From: Sinorhizobium sp. B11
GTDB taxonomy: Bacteria > Pseudomonadota > Alphaproteobacteria > Rhizobiales > Rhizobiaceae
DNA: 64,000 nt
NCBI GenBank assembly: GCA_039725955.1
Contig: CP091034.1
Coordinates: 1,488,001-1,552,000 of the forward strand
Direction: 5' to 3'
This document shows, piece after piece, positions 14,078 through 22,588 of the stretch. Under the pieces are notes generated by a model. That model ran no database searches and was not told where the DNA came from. It was given only the letters and a program-made list of their open reading frames with translations. The position numbers and the translations under genes were made by a program. How positions within the stretch are numbered: the first letter of the stretch is position 1; every line of letters begins with the position of its first letter.

Positions 14078-14356
14078 ATGGCTCGTTCAGTATGGAAAGG
14101 TCCGTTCGTTGACGGCTATCTTCTCAAGAAGGCTGAGAAGGTTCGTGAAGGCGGACGTGCAGAAGTGATCAAGATCTGGAGCCGTCGCTCCACGATCCTG
14201 CCGCAGTTCGTCGGTCTCACCTTCGGCGTCTACAACGGCAGCAAGCATGTTCCGGTCAGCGTCAATGAAGACATGGTCGGTCACAAGTTCGGTGAATTCT
14301 CTCCGACCCGGACCTACTACGGTCACGGCGCGGACAAGAAGGCAAAGAGGAAGTAA
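14078..14356 (+). CDS. rpsS: 30S ribosomal protein S19
   Basis: 92 residues starting MARSVWKGPFVDGYLL, typical of S19 in the 30S head near the A-site finger. The GHKFGEFSPTRTYYGH segment is present. AGAGGAAG precedes the ATG. rplV starts 2 bases after its stop and has its ribosome site inside rpsS. Confidence 0.98.
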   Translation: MARSVWKGPFVDGYLLKKAEKVREGGRAEVIKIWSRRSTILPQFVGLTFGVYNGSKHVPVSVNEDMVGHKFGEFSPTRTYYGHGADKKAKRK

Positions 14357-14358
14357 CG

Positions 14359-14748
14359 ATGGGCAAGGCAAAAACAGAACGCCGGCTCAAGGACAACGAA
14401 GCGCAGGCAGTCGCCCGCACGCTCCGCGTCAGCCCCCAGAAGCTCAACCTGGTTGCTGCGGCCATCCGCGGCAAGAAGGTAGAGCGTGCACTCGCTGAGC
14501 TGGAATTCTCCCGCAAGCGTATCGCAGGTGCCGTCAAGAAGACGCTCGAATCTGCGATCGCCAACGCCGAGAACAACCATGACCTCGACGTCGACGCTCT
14601 CGTCGTCGCCGAGGCTTATGTCGGCAAGTCGATCGTCATGAAGCGCTTCCACGCCCGCGGCCGCGGCCGCGCGTCGCGCATCGAACGTCCGTTCGCTCAC
14701 CTGACGATCGTCGTTCGTGAAGTGCAGGCACAAGAGGAGGCCGCATAA
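14359..14748 (+). CDS. rplV: 50S ribosomal protein L22
   Basis: 129 residues; the long beta hairpin (RGRGRASRIERPFAHLTIVV) that lines the exit tunnel near the macrolide site is complete. The last base of its TAA is the A of the rpsC ATG (TAATG), a one-base overlap suggesting coupled translation. Confidence 0.97.
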   Translation: MGKAKTERRLKDNEAQAVARTLRVSPQKLNLVAAAIRGKKVERALAELEFSRKRIAGAVKKTLESAIANAENNHDLDVDALVVAEAYVGKSIVMKRFHARGRGRASRIERPFAHLTIVVREVQAQEEAA

Positions 14749-15482
14749 TGGGTCAGAAAATCAATCCGATTGGTTTCCGTCTTGGCATCAACCGTACCTG
14801 GGATAGCCGCTGGTTTGCGGACAATGCCGAGTACGGCCAGCTCCTGCACGAAGACCTGAAGATGCGTAAGTTCGTGATGAGCGAACTGAAGCAGGCTGGT
14901 ATCTCCAAGGTGGTTATCGAGCGTCCGCACAAGAAGTGCCGCGTCACGATCCACTCGGCCCGTCCGGGCCTGATCATCGGCCGCAAGGGCGCCGACATCG
15001 ACAAGCTCCGCAAGAAGCTGTCGGACATGACGAACTCCGAAACGCATCTCAACATCGTTGAAGTGCGCAAGCCGGAAGTCGACGCAACGCTCGTTGCTCA
15101 GTCGATCGCCCAGCAGCTCGAGCGCCGCGTGGCTTTCCGCCGCGCTATGAAGCGCGCCGTTCAGTCCGCGATGCGTCTTGGCGCCGAAGGCATCAAGATC
15201 ACCTGCGCAGGCCGTCTCGGCGGTGCAGAAATCGCTCGTACGGAATGGTACCGCGAAGGCCGCGTTCCGCTGCACACCCTGCGCGCTGACATCGACTACG
15301 GTACGGCTGAAGCCGAAACCGCATTCGGTATCTGCGGCATCAAGGTCTGGATCTTCAAGGGCGAAATCCTTGAGCACGATCCGATGGCTTCCGAACGCCG
15401 CGCGCTGGAAGGCGACGCACAGGGCCCGGCAAGCCGCGAACGCGACCGTGGCGATCGTCGCCGCGAACGCGACAACGCGTAA
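14748..15482 (+). CDS. rpsC: 30S ribosomal protein S3
   Basis: 244 residues. The KH domain signature GLIIGRKGADIDKL is near residue 70, and the C-terminal domain at the mRNA entry tunnel is complete (REGRVPLHTLRADIDYG). The charged tail RERDRGDRRRERDNA is longer than in E. coli, as is common in alphaproteobacteria. Coupled to rplV by TAATG. Confidence 0.98.
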   Translation: MGQKINPIGFRLGINRTWDSRWFADNAEYGQLLHEDLKMRKFVMSELKQAGISKVVIERPHKKCRVTIHSARPGLIIGRKGADIDKLRKKLSDMTNSETHLNIVEVRKPEVDATLVAQSIAQQLERRVAFRRAMKRAVQSAMRLGAEGIKITCAGRLGGAEIARTEWYREGRVPLHTLRADIDYGTAEAETAFGICGIKVWIFKGEILEHDPMASERRALEGDAQGPASRERDRGDRRRERDNA

Positions 15483-15520
15483 TTAGCGCTGGCGAAAGAT
15501 AAGCTCGGAGAAGTAAGAAA

Positions 15521-15934
15521 ATGTTGCAGCCAAAGCGTACTAAGTACCGCAAGCAGTTCAAGGGCCGCATCAAGGGCGTAGCCAAGGGCGGTTCCGACCT
15601 TGCCTTCGGCGAATTCGGCCTGAAGGCTCAGGAGCCGAACCGCGTTAACGCTCGTGAGATCGAAGCGGCCCGCCGCGCGATCACGCGTTACATGAAGCGT
15701 GCCGGTCGTGTTTGGATCCGCGTGTTCCCGGACGTTCCGGTAACCGCAAAGCCTACCGAAGTCCGCATGGGTAAAGGTAAGGGTTCCGTGGAATACTGGG
15801 CATGCAAGGTCAAGCCTGGTCGTATGATGTTCGAGATCGACGGTGTCTCCGAGGAAATCGCGCGTGAAGCGCTTCGCCTCGGCTCGGCCAAGCTCTCGGT
15901 CAAGACGCGCTTTGTACAGCGCATCGCAGAGTAA
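15521..15934 (+). CDS. rplP: 50S ribosomal protein L16
   Basis: 137 residues starting MLQPKRTKYRKQFKGR. L16 helps organise the A-site tRNA pocket. The segments RVFPDVPVTAKPTEVRMGKGKG and AREALRLGSAKL are both conserved. A GGAGAAG site lies before the ATG; rpmC follows after 12 bases. Confidence 0.98.
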   Translation: MLQPKRTKYRKQFKGRIKGVAKGGSDLAFGEFGLKAQEPNRVNAREIEAARRAITRYMKRAGRVWIRVFPDVPVTAKPTEVRMGKGKGSVEYWACKVKPGRMMFEIDGVSEEIAREALRLGSAKLSVKTRFVQRIAE

Positions 15935-15946
15935 GGAGAAGGCACG

Positions 15947-16147
15947 ATGAAAGCCGAAGAAGTACGCGGCCTCACGGCCGACCAGCTCAAGGACAAGCTC
16001 GCCGACCTGAAGAAGGAGCAGTTCAACCTGCGCTTCCAGAAGGCGACGAACCAGCTTGAGAAGACCTCGCGCATCAACGAAGTCCGCAAGGACATCGCCC
16101 GCGTGAAAACCATTGCCCGCCAGAAGGCGGCAGAAGCAAAGGCTTAA
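15947..16147 (+). CDS. rpmC: 50S ribosomal protein L29
   Basis: 66 residues, an all-helical protein near the tunnel exit. The conserved core LKDKLADLKKEQFNLRFQKA is followed by the second helix with INEVRKDIARVKTI. AAGGAGAAG precedes the ATG, and rpsQ follows after 12 bases. Confidence 0.97.
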   Translation: MKAEEVRGLTADQLKDKLADLKKEQFNLRFQKATNQLEKTSRINEVRKDIARVKTIARQKAAEAKA

Positions 16148-16159
16148 GGAAAAAAGAAC

Positions 16160-16399
16160 ATGCCGAAGCGTATTCTGCAGGGCGTCGTGGTTGGTGACAA
16201 GAACGAGAAGACTGTCGTAGTTCGCGTTGAGCGTCGTTTCGCTCATCCGCTGCTCCAGAAGACCGTTCGTCGCTCCAAGAAGTACAAGGCCCACGACGAA
16301 AACAATCAGTACAAGATCGGCGATATCGTCTCCATCGAGGAGTGCGCGCCGATCTCCAAGGACAAGCGCTGGACGGTCGTTGCCGCCCAGGCCAAGTAA
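16160..16399 (+). CDS. rpsQ: 30S ribosomal protein S17
   Basis: 79 residues; a primary 16S rRNA-binding protein with an OB fold. GVVVGDKNEKTVVVRVERR and the basic HPLLQKTVRRSKKYKAHDE loop identify it. It is the last gene of the S10 group; a 261-base gap with a terminator-like hairpin separates it from rplN. Confidence 0.97.
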   Translation: MPKRILQGVVVGDKNEKTVVVRVERRFAHPLLQKTVRRSKKYKAHDENNQYKIGDIVSIEECAPISKDKRWTVVAAQAK

Positions 16400-16453
16400 G
16401 AATTTTGCGCGAGGCCTTGCGTCTCGCGGAAATTTCTATATGAAGCAGCGTCG

Positions 16454-16480
16454 GAACGCTCGAATGCCGGGCGTTCTTTT
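16454..16480 (+). terminator. Terminator-like hairpin between S10 and spc groups
   Basis: A 6-bp stem GAACGC (16454-16459) / GCGTTC (16471-16476), with two further CG pairs inside, followed by TTTT. It lies 55 bases after rpsQ. A second stem, CGCGAG / CTCGCG, lies at 16408-16428. This gap is where the S10 and spc operons divide in many bacteria, and about 180 bases remain for an rplN promoter. Confidence 0.6.
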
Positions 16481-16660
16481 GCTTTAAGCGCACGGAAGGT
16501 CCCGTTTGGGAAACCACCCTGGCAACGATCTATCCCGCGCTATTCAAGCTATTGCCGCGTTTTCGCTGTCCTCGTGACGAGCGGCCGGTAGACAATTTTC
16601 ATAAGCCGGAAGAGGGGGCTTTGCCCAACCATTCCGGTAAGAACAAGAAGGCGACCTGAT

Positions 16661-17029
16661 ATGATTCAGATGCAAACAAACCTCGACGTCGCGGATAATT
16701 CCGGCGCCCGTCGTGTCATGTGCATCAAGGTGCTGGGCGGCTCGAAGCGCAAGTATGCCTCGATCGGCGACGTTATCGTCGTTTCGATCAAGGAAGCTAT
16801 TCCGCGCGGCCGTGTGAAGAAGGGTGACGTGATGAAGGCGGTTGTCGTTCGCACCGCCAAGGACATCCGTCGTCCGGATGGCTCTGTCATCCGCTTCGAC
16901 ACCAATGCAGCAGTCCTCATCGACAACAAGAAAGAGCCGATCGGCACCCGTATCTTCGGACCGGTTCCGCGCGAATTGCGTGCGAAGAACCACATGAAGA
17001 TCATCTCGCTGGCTCCCGAAGTACTGTAA
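16661..17029 (+). CDS. rplN: 50S ribosomal protein L14
   Basis: 122 residues starting MIQMQTNLDVADNSGARRVMCIKVLGGSKR, the standard L14 start. It forms part of the intersubunit bridge with 16S rRNA helix 14. First gene of the spc group. An AAGAAGGCGA site precedes the ATG, and rplX follows after 12 bases. Confidence 0.98.
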   Translation: MIQMQTNLDVADNSGARRVMCIKVLGGSKRKYASIGDVIVVSIKEAIPRGRVKKGDVMKAVVVRTAKDIRRPDGSVIRFDTNAAVLIDNKKEPIGTRIFGPVPRELRAKNHMKIISLAPEVL

Positions 17030-17041
17030 GGAGCGGGAACG

Positions 17042-17350
17042 ATGCAGAAGATTCGTAAGGGCGACAAGGTCGTCATGCTCGCAGGCAAGGACAAGGGCCG
17101 TACCGGCGAAGTCCTCCAGGTCCTGCCGAAGGAAGATCGCGCCGTCATTCGCGGCGTAAACCTCGTAAAGCGCCACCAGCGCCAGACACAGACCCAGGAA
17201 GCCGGGATTATTTCCAAGGAAGCTTCGGTCCACCTGTCCAACGTCTCGATCATCGACAAGGACGGCAAGCCGACCCGTGTCGGCTTCAAGGTTGTTGACG
17301 GCAAGAAGGTCCGCGTGGCCAAGCGTTCGGGAGAAGTGATCGATGGCTGA
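17042..17350 (+). CDS. rplX: 50S ribosomal protein L24
   Basis: 102 residues with an N-terminal KOW motif (KIRKGDKVVMLAGKDKGRTGEV). L24 starts 50S assembly. Its last 8 bases overlap the start of rplE, so the two are likely translationally coupled. AAGGAG precedes the ATG. Confidence 0.97.
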   Translation: MQKIRKGDKVVMLAGKDKGRTGEVLQVLPKEDRAVIRGVNLVKRHQRQTQTQEAGIISKEASVHLSNVSIIDKDGKPTRVGFKVVDGKKVRVAKRSGEVIDG

Positions 17351-17900
17351 GGCAAAGTACGAGCCGCGGCTCAAGAAGGAATATGTCGAGCGGATCCGCA
17401 AGGCGCTTCAGGAGAAGTACTCCTACGCCAACGAGATGATGATCCCGAAGCTCGACAAGATCGTTATCAACATGGGTGTGGGCGAAGCCACGGCTGACTC
17501 GAAGAAGCCGACCGTTGCTGCCGCCGATCTGGCCGCCATTGCTGGTCAGAAGCCGGTCATCACCCGTGCACGCAACTCTATCGCTGGCTTCAAGGTCCGC
17601 GAAAACATGCCGATCGGCGCAAAGGTCACCCTGCGCGGCGCCCGCATGTACGAGTTCCTGGATCGCCTGGTCAACATCGCGCTTCCGCGCGTTCGCGACT
17701 TCCGCGGCCTGAACCCGAAGAGCTTTGACGGCCGTGGCAACTTCGCCATGGGCATCAAGGAGCACATTGTGTTCCCAGAAATCAACTACGACAAGGTTGA
17801 TCAGATGTGGGGCATGGACATCATCGTTTGCACGACGGCCACGACCGACGACGAAGCTCGCACGCTCCTCACGGAGTTCAGCTTCCCGTTCCGTCAGTAA
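17343..17900 (+). CDS. rplE: 50S ribosomal protein L5
   Basis: 185 residues; L5 binds 5S rRNA in the central protuberance and contacts P-site tRNA. IVINMGVGEA, the ITRARNSIAGFKVRE segment and the C-terminal FPEINYDKVDQMWGMDI are conserved. It begins inside the end of rplX with an 8-base overlap. Confidence 0.98.
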   Translation: MAEAKYEPRLKKEYVERIRKALQEKYSYANEMMIPKLDKIVINMGVGEATADSKKPTVAAADLAAIAGQKPVITRARNSIAGFKVRENMPIGAKVTLRGARMYEFLDRLVNIALPRVRDFRGLNPKSFDGRGNFAMGIKEHIVFPEINYDKVDQMWGMDIIVCTTATTDDEARTLLTEFSFPFRQ

Positions 17901-17932
17901 CCGTAACGACGAGCGTAGAAAAGGAACCTGAC

Positions 17933-18238
17933 ATGGCGAAGACAAGCGCAGTTGAAAAGAACAAGCGCCGCCGTAATACGGTCGCAAACCAGGCCGCCAA
18001 GCGCGCTGCCCTGAAGGCGATCATCATGAACCAGGCTCTTCCTATCGAAGAGCGGTTCAAGGCCTCGATCAAGCTGGCATCCCTGCCGCGTGACGGATCG
18101 AAGACCCGCATTCGCAACCGTTGCGAAGTGTCCGGTCGTCCGCGCGCTTACTACCGTAAACTGCGTATGTCGCGTATCGCGCTGCGCGAACTGGGCAATC
18201 TCGGCAAGGTGCCGGGCATCGTCAAGTCGAGCTGGTAA
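17933..18238 (+). CDS. rpsN: 30S ribosomal protein S14
   Basis: 101 residues, the zinc-free long form of S14. The ATG at 17933 (MAKTSAVEKNKRRR) is taken over an in-frame upstream start inside rplE because it has an AAAGGAAC site and gives the family length. The C-terminal RNRCEVSGRPRAYYRKLRMSR is intact. Confidence 0.97.
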   Translation: MAKTSAVEKNKRRRNTVANQAAKRAALKAIIMNQALPIEERFKASIKLASLPRDGSKTRIRNRCEVSGRPRAYYRKLRMSRIALRELGNLGKVPGIVKSSW

Positions 18239-18250
18239 GGAGCAGGTTAG

Positions 18251-18649
18251 ATGACAATGACTGATCCGTTGGGCGATATGCTCACCCGTATCCGCAACGG
18301 TGCTTCGCGTCGCAAGTCGTCGGTTTCGACGCCTGCTTCCAAGCTCCGTGCACGTGTTCTCGATGTTCTCCAGTCCGAAGGCTACATCCGTGGCTATTCC
18401 GTCGTCGATTTCGGCAACGGCAAGTCCGAACTGAACATCGAACTCAAGTACTATGAAGGCGCATCGGTGATCCGTGAGATCGGCCGTGTGTCCAAGCCGG
18501 GCCGCCGGGTTTATGTCTCGGTCAAGTCCATTCCGCAGGTCGCGAACGGCCTCGGCATCACCATCCTTTCGACCCCGAAGGGCGTGATGGCCGATCACCA
18601 GGCTCGCGAACAGAACGTTGGTGGCGAGGTTCTCTGCTCGGTCTTCTAA
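18251..18649 (+). CDS. rpsH: 30S ribosomal protein S8
   Basis: 132 residues starting MTMTDPLGDMLTRIRNG. S8 binds the central domain of 16S rRNA and, in E. coli, represses the spc operon at an rplE-region mRNA site. The C-terminal STPKGVMADHQAREQNVGGEVLC is intact. AAGGAG precedes the ATG. Confidence 0.98.
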   Translation: MTMTDPLGDMLTRIRNGASRRKSSVSTPASKLRARVLDVLQSEGYIRGYSVVDFGNGKSELNIELKYYEGASVIREIGRVSKPGRRVYVSVKSIPQVANGLGITILSTPKGVMADHQAREQNVGGEVLCSVF

Positions 18650-18690
18650 GACTGCGCAGGGTCTCCATAGCGAACAGACAGGATTGAAAC

Positions 18691-19224
18691 ATGTCTCGTA
18701 TCGGTAAGAAGCCCGTTCAGGTGCCTGCTGGGATCACGGCTACGGTCGATGGCCAGAAGGTTACCGCTAAGGGCCCGAAGGGCGAGCTGTTTTTCGTCGC
18801 AAACGACGAAATCAGCGTAAAGCTCGAAAACAATGCGGTCGTCGTAGCGCCGATCAGCCAGACGAAGGAAGCTCGTTCGAAGTGGGGCATGTCCCGCACG
18901 ATGATCGAAAACATCTTCAAGGGCGTCAAGGACGGCTTCGAGCGCAAGCTTGAAATCAACGGCGTTGGTTACCGCGCTTCGCTGCAGGGCAAGAACCTGC
19001 AGCTGGCTCTCGGTTTCAGCCACGACGTGGTCTATGAACCGCCGCAGGGCATCACGATCGCTGTGCCGAAGCCGACGGAAATCGTCGTCACCGGCATCAA
19101 CAAGCAGCAGGTCGGTCAGGTCGCCGCCGAGATCCGCGAATACCGCGGTCCGGAGCCCTACAAGGGCAAGGGCGTCAAGTATGCCGAAGAGCGGATTGTC
19201 CGCAAAGAAGGCAAGAAGAAGTAA
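18691..19224 (+). CDS. rplF: 50S ribosomal protein L6
   Basis: 177 residues with the two repeated alpha/beta domains of L6. The signature PEPYKGKGVKYAEE lies near residue 153. L6 sits near the sarcin-ricin loop and factor-binding site. A GACAGGA site precedes the ATG; rplR follows after 12 bases. Confidence 0.98.
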   Translation: MSRIGKKPVQVPAGITATVDGQKVTAKGPKGELFFVANDEISVKLENNAVVVAPISQTKEARSKWGMSRTMIENIFKGVKDGFERKLEINGVGYRASLQGKNLQLALGFSHDVVYEPPQGITIAVPKPTEIVVTGINKQQVGQVAAEIREYRGPEPYKGKGVKYAEERIVRKEGKKK

Positions 19225-19236
19225 GGATCACGCGAA

Positions 19237-19599
19237 ATGGCTAGCAGGAAAGAAGCACTTGCACGTCGTGCCAACCGCGTGCGCCGTCATCTCAAGTCGG
19301 TGGCCAACGGCCGTCCGCGCCTGTCGGTTCATCGCTCGTCGAAGAACATTTACGCTCAGGTTATCGACGATGTTGCTGGCAAGACCCTTGCCGCTGCATC
19401 GACGCTCGATAAGGATCTGCGCGGTTCTCTGAAGACCGGTGCCGACACCGCAGCAGCTGCCCTCGTTGGCAAGCTCGTTGCAGACCGCGCTTCGAAGGCA
19501 GGCGTGACCGAGGTCGTATTCGACCGTGGCGCCTTCATCTATCACGGCCGCATCAAGGCCCTGGCGGATGCAGCCCGCGAAGGCGGTCTGACCTTCTAA
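19237..19599 (+). CDS. rplR: 50S ribosomal protein L18
   Basis: 120 residues; a 5S rRNA-binding protein of the central protuberance. The N-terminal RRANRVRRHLK and RPRLSVHRSSKNIYAQVIDD segments, and the C-terminal FDRGAFIYHGRIKALADAAREGG, match the family. It is followed by an unusual 130-base gap holding a perfect 11-bp hairpin. Confidence 0.97.
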   Translation: MASRKEALARRANRVRRHLKSVANGRPRLSVHRSSKNIYAQVIDDVAGKTLAAASTLDKDLRGSLKTGADTAAAALVGKLVADRASKAGVTEVVFDRGAFIYHGRIKALADAAREGGLTF

Positions 19600-19604
19600 T
19601 AGTT

Positions 19605-19636
19605 TCCGGCCGAAGCGTTCATAGTCTTCGGCCGGA
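19605..19636 (+). promoter_or_regulatory. Perfect 11-bp hairpin between rplR and rpsE
   Basis: Arms TCCGGCCGAAG (19605-19615) and CTTCGGCCGGA (19626-19636) are perfect complements with a 10-base loop. Only TTTC follows, so termination would be weak at best. rplR and rpsE are usually only a few bases apart; here they are 130 bases apart. It could be an attenuator, an RNA-processing site or a ribosomal-protein target. Structure is seen; role is inferred. Confidence 0.55.
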
Positions 19637-19729
19637 TTTCACCGGACCGCAAATCGTTCCCTCGCGGAAGCCGATGCGGTCCTCGTTTTGTTTGCCGATT
19701 GCACCCGGAAAAGAAAAAGGAAGAGGACA

Positions 19730-20299
19730 ATGGCACAGGAAAGAAGGCCGCAGCGGGAAGACCGCCAGAGCCGCGAAGAGCGCGATAGCGAATTCGTCGA
19801 CAAGCTTGTCGCGATCAACCGCGTCGCCAAGGTCGTCAAGGGCGGCCGTCGTTTTGGTTTCGCAGCACTCGTCGTCGTTGGCGACCAGAAGGGCCGCGTA
19901 GGCTTCGGCCATGGCAAGGCACGCGAAGTGCCGGAAGCCATCCGCAAGGCTACCGAAGCCGCCAAGCGCGAACTGATCTTCGTACCGCTGCGTGACGGCC
20001 GTACGCTGCATCACGACGTTCATGGTCGTCATGGCGCCGGCAAGGTTCTGCTGCGCTCGGCCAAGGTCGGTACCGGTATCATCGCCGGTGGTCCGATGCG
20101 CGCCGTTTTCGAAACGCTCGGCGTCCACGACGTCGTCGCCAAGTCGACCGGTTCGTCGAACCCCTACAACATGGTTCGCGCCACCTTCGACGCTCTGAAG
20201 CACCAGGTTCACCCGAAGGACATCGCAGCACAGCGCGGCATCAAGTATGCTACGCTTCAGGCTCGCCGTGCCGCTTCTGGCAACGCCTCTGAAGAATAA
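19730..20299 (+). CDS. rpsE: 30S ribosomal protein S5
   Basis: 189 residues. The ATG at 19730 (MAQERRPQRED) is preferred to an upstream in-frame start because a GGAAGAGGA site lies just before it and the length fits. The double-stranded-RNA-binding fold (VVKGGRRFGFAALVVVGD) and the C-terminal KSTGSSNPYNMVRATFDAL are present. S5 helps decoding fidelity and mRNA unwinding. Confidence 0.97.
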   Translation: MAQERRPQREDRQSREERDSEFVDKLVAINRVAKVVKGGRRFGFAALVVVGDQKGRVGFGHGKAREVPEAIRKATEAAKRELIFVPLRDGRTLHHDVHGRHGAGKVLLRSAKVGTGIIAGGPMRAVFETLGVHDVVAKSTGSSNPYNMVRATFDALKHQVHPKDIAAQRGIKYATLQARRAASGNASEE

Positions 20300-20312
20300 G
20301 AGGAGCTGACCA

Positions 20313-20522
20313 ATGGCCAAGGCTACCAAGAAGGCTGAAGCGAAGACTGTCACGATCGAACAGATCGGCAGCCCGATTCGCCGTCCGGACGTCCAGCAGC
20401 GTACGCTGATCGGTCTCGGACTGAACAAGATGCACCGTCGCCGCACGCTGGAAGATACTCCGGCCGTTCGTGGCATGATCCGTGCAGTCCAGCATCTCGT
20501 TCGCGTCGTCGACGAGAAGTGA
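20313..20522 (+). CDS. rpmD: 50S ribosomal protein L30
   Basis: 69 residues; the single L30 domain (IEQIGSPIRRPDVQQRTLIGLGLNKM) is complete, with a short basic N-terminal extension. AGAGGAG precedes the ATG. It lies between rpsE and rplO as in other bacteria. Confidence 0.96.
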   Translation: MAKATKKAEAKTVTIEQIGSPIRRPDVQQRTLIGLGLNKMHRRRTLEDTPAVRGMIRAVQHLVRVVDEK

Positions 20523-20538
20523 GCCCGGAGTAACGCTC

Positions 20539-21012
20539 ATGAAACTCAATGAAATTAAAGACAACGAAGGCTCTACCCACAGCCGCAAGCGCCTCGGCCG
20601 CGGTATCGGCTCGGGCTCCGGCAAGACCGGTGGTCGTGGTGTAAAGGGTCAGAAGTCCCGTTCGGGCGTTGCCATCAACGGCTTCGAAGGCGGTCAGATG
20701 CCCATCTACCGTCGCCTGCCGAAGCGCGGCTTCAACAACATCTTCGCAGCCGACTACGTCGTCGTATCGCTGGGACGCATCCAGGCTGCCGTCGATGCCG
20801 GCAAGCTCGACGCGAAGGCAACCGTTGATGCAGCTGCTCTGAAGGCTGCCGGCGTCATCCGCCGTGCCAAGGACGGCGTTCGCGTTCTCGCCGACGGCGA
20901 GCTCAAGGCCAAGATCACGCTCGAAGTTGCAGGCGCTTCCAAGCCTGCCGTCGAGAAGATCGAAAAGGCTGGCGGCAAGGTAACGCTTCTTTCTGCCGCA
21001 GCGGCAGAATAA
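20539..21012 (+). CDS. rplO: 50S ribosomal protein L15
   Basis: 157 residues. The ATG at 20539 (MKLNEIKDNEGS) is used rather than an upstream start overlapping rpmD. The long glycine- and arginine-rich N-terminal extension (KRLGRGIGSGSGKTGGRGVKGQKSR) that enters the 50S core is typical. A strong terminator-like hairpin follows the stop. Confidence 0.97.
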   Translation: MKLNEIKDNEGSTHSRKRLGRGIGSGSGKTGGRGVKGQKSRSGVAINGFEGGQMPIYRRLPKRGFNNIFAADYVVVSLGRIQAAVDAGKLDAKATVDAAALKAAGVIRRAKDGVRVLADGELKAKITLEVAGASKPAVEKIEKAGGKVTLLSAAAAE

Positions 21013-21026
21013 TAAACTGATGATAT

Positions 21027-21058
21027 ATCGCCCGGGGTGCTTCACACCGGGCGATTTT
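21027..21058 (+). terminator. Intrinsic terminator between rplO and secY
   Basis: A 9-bp perfect stem ATCGCCCGG (21027-21035) / CCGGGCGAT (21047-21055), with three further pairs inside after one mismatch, followed by TTTT. It lies 15 bases after the rplO stop. With the 235-base gap it suggests that secY-adk has its own promoter. Confidence 0.75.
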
Positions 21059-21247
21059 GCTCCCATATGTGAGCCTCACAAAAACCTGCTTGGACGCGTC
21101 CGCGTCGAGACGGTAAGACTGGAAACGAGGGTGAGGCATAGGGTTGCGCCAGCAATCCGTCCGAAGCCCGGCTTTTAAAAGAAATTCATACTGATTCCGG
21201 TGCCGGCCGACTCGAGAGCGCCCGGAATTGGTAGCGCGGAGAAACGC

Positions 21248-22588
21248 ATGGCTTCTGCAGCGGAACAACTGGCTTCAAACCTCAATTTTTCGACCTTCGC
21301 CAAAGCTGAGGATCTTAAGAAGCGCCTGTGGTTCACACTGGCAGCTCTCCTTGTGTACCGGCTGGGCACCCATATTCCGCTTCCAGGCCTCAATCCGCAG
21401 GCATATGCTCAGGCTTTCCAGGGCCAGGCAGGCGGTATTCTCGGCCTCTTCAACATGTTCTCGGGCGGCGCTGTGCAGCGCATGGCGATCTTCGCCCTCG
21501 GCATCATGCCCTACATTTCCGCTTCGATCATCGTGCAGCTCATGACCTCGGTCGTGCCGGCGCTCGAAAACCTGAAGAAGGAAGGCGAGCAGGGCCGCAA
21601 GATCATCAACCAGTATACCCGCTACGGCACGGTCATCCTCGGTGCGCTCCAGGCCTACGGCATTGCCGTTGGTCTCGAGAGCGGTAATGGCCTCGTTGTC
21701 GATCCGGGCTGGTTCTTCAAGATTTCGACCGTTCTGACGCTGCTCGGCGGCACCATGTTCCTGATGTGGCTCGGTGAGCAGATCACCTCGCGCGGCATCG
21801 GCAACGGCATTTCGCTGATCATCTTCGCGGGCATCGCAGCCGGTCTTCCGACCGCCCTTGCCGGCACGCTGGAACTCGGCCGTACCGGCGCGCTGTCGAC
21901 AAGCCTCATTCTGCTCGTCATCGTCGTCGCGATCGCGGTCATTGCCGTCATCGTCTTCGTCGAACGTGCGCAGCGCCGCCTGCTGATCCAGTATCCGAAG
22001 CGTCAGGTCGGCAACCGCATGTTCCAGGGCGACACTTCGCATCTGCCGCTGAAGCTCAACACCTCGGGCGTCATCCCGGCAATCTTTGCATCCTCGCTGC
22101 TTCTTCTGCCGGCGACCCTTGCAGGCTTTGCGAGCTCGACGGCAATGCCGGCCTGGGCCACTTCGATCGTTGCAGCACTTGGCCACGGTCAGCCGCTCTA
22201 CATGGTTCTCTATGCCGGCCTCATTGCTTTCTTCGCCTTCTTCTACACGGCCATCGTCTTCAATCCGAAGGACACGGCCGATAACCTGAAGAAGCATGGC
22301 GGCTTTATCCCCGGTATTCGCCCGGGTGATCGTACGGCCGAATATATCGACTACGTGCTGACCCGTATCACGGTGATCGGCGCAATCTATCTCGTCTTCG
22401 TCTGCATCCTTCCTGAGATTCTGGTGTCGCAAACCGGCATTCCATTATCCCTTGGTGGGACTTCGCTTTTGATCGTGGTTAGCGTAACTCTTGATACGGT
22501 GGCGCAGATCCAGGGCCATCTGATCGCGCAGCAGTACGAAGGCCTGATCAAGAAATCGAAGTTGCGTGGAGGAAAGAGGGGGCGATGA
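21248..22588 (+). CDS. secY: Preprotein translocase subunit SecY
   Basis: 446-residue core of the SecYEG channel with ten membrane segments. The ATG at 21248 (MASAAEQLASN) has a GCGGAGA site and gives the usual length; an in-frame start 16 codons up is less likely. Typical features include YRLGTHIPLPGL after TM1 and the basic cytoplasmic loop KHGGFIPGIRPGDRTAEY that binds SecA and the ribosome. The stop overlaps the adk start by 4 bases (ATGA). Confidence 0.98.
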   Translation: MASAAEQLASNLNFSTFAKAEDLKKRLWFTLAALLVYRLGTHIPLPGLNPQAYAQAFQGQAGGILGLFNMFSGGAVQRMAIFALGIMPYISASIIVQLMTSVVPALENLKKEGEQGRKIINQYTRYGTVILGALQAYGIAVGLESGNGLVVDPGWFFKISTVLTLLGGTMFLMWLGEQITSRGIGNGISLIIFAGIAAGLPTALAGTLELGRTGALSTSLILLVIVVAIAVIAVIVFVERAQRRLLIQYPKRQVGNRMFQGDTSHLPLKLNTSGVIPAIFASSLLLLPATLAGFASSTAMPAWATSIVAALGHGQPLYMVLYAGLIAFFAFFYTAIVFNPKDTADNLKKHGGFIPGIRPGDRTAEYIDYVLTRITVIGAIYLVFVCILPEILVSQTGIPLSLGGTSLLIVVSVTLDTVAQIQGHLIAQQYEGLIKKSKLRGGKRGR

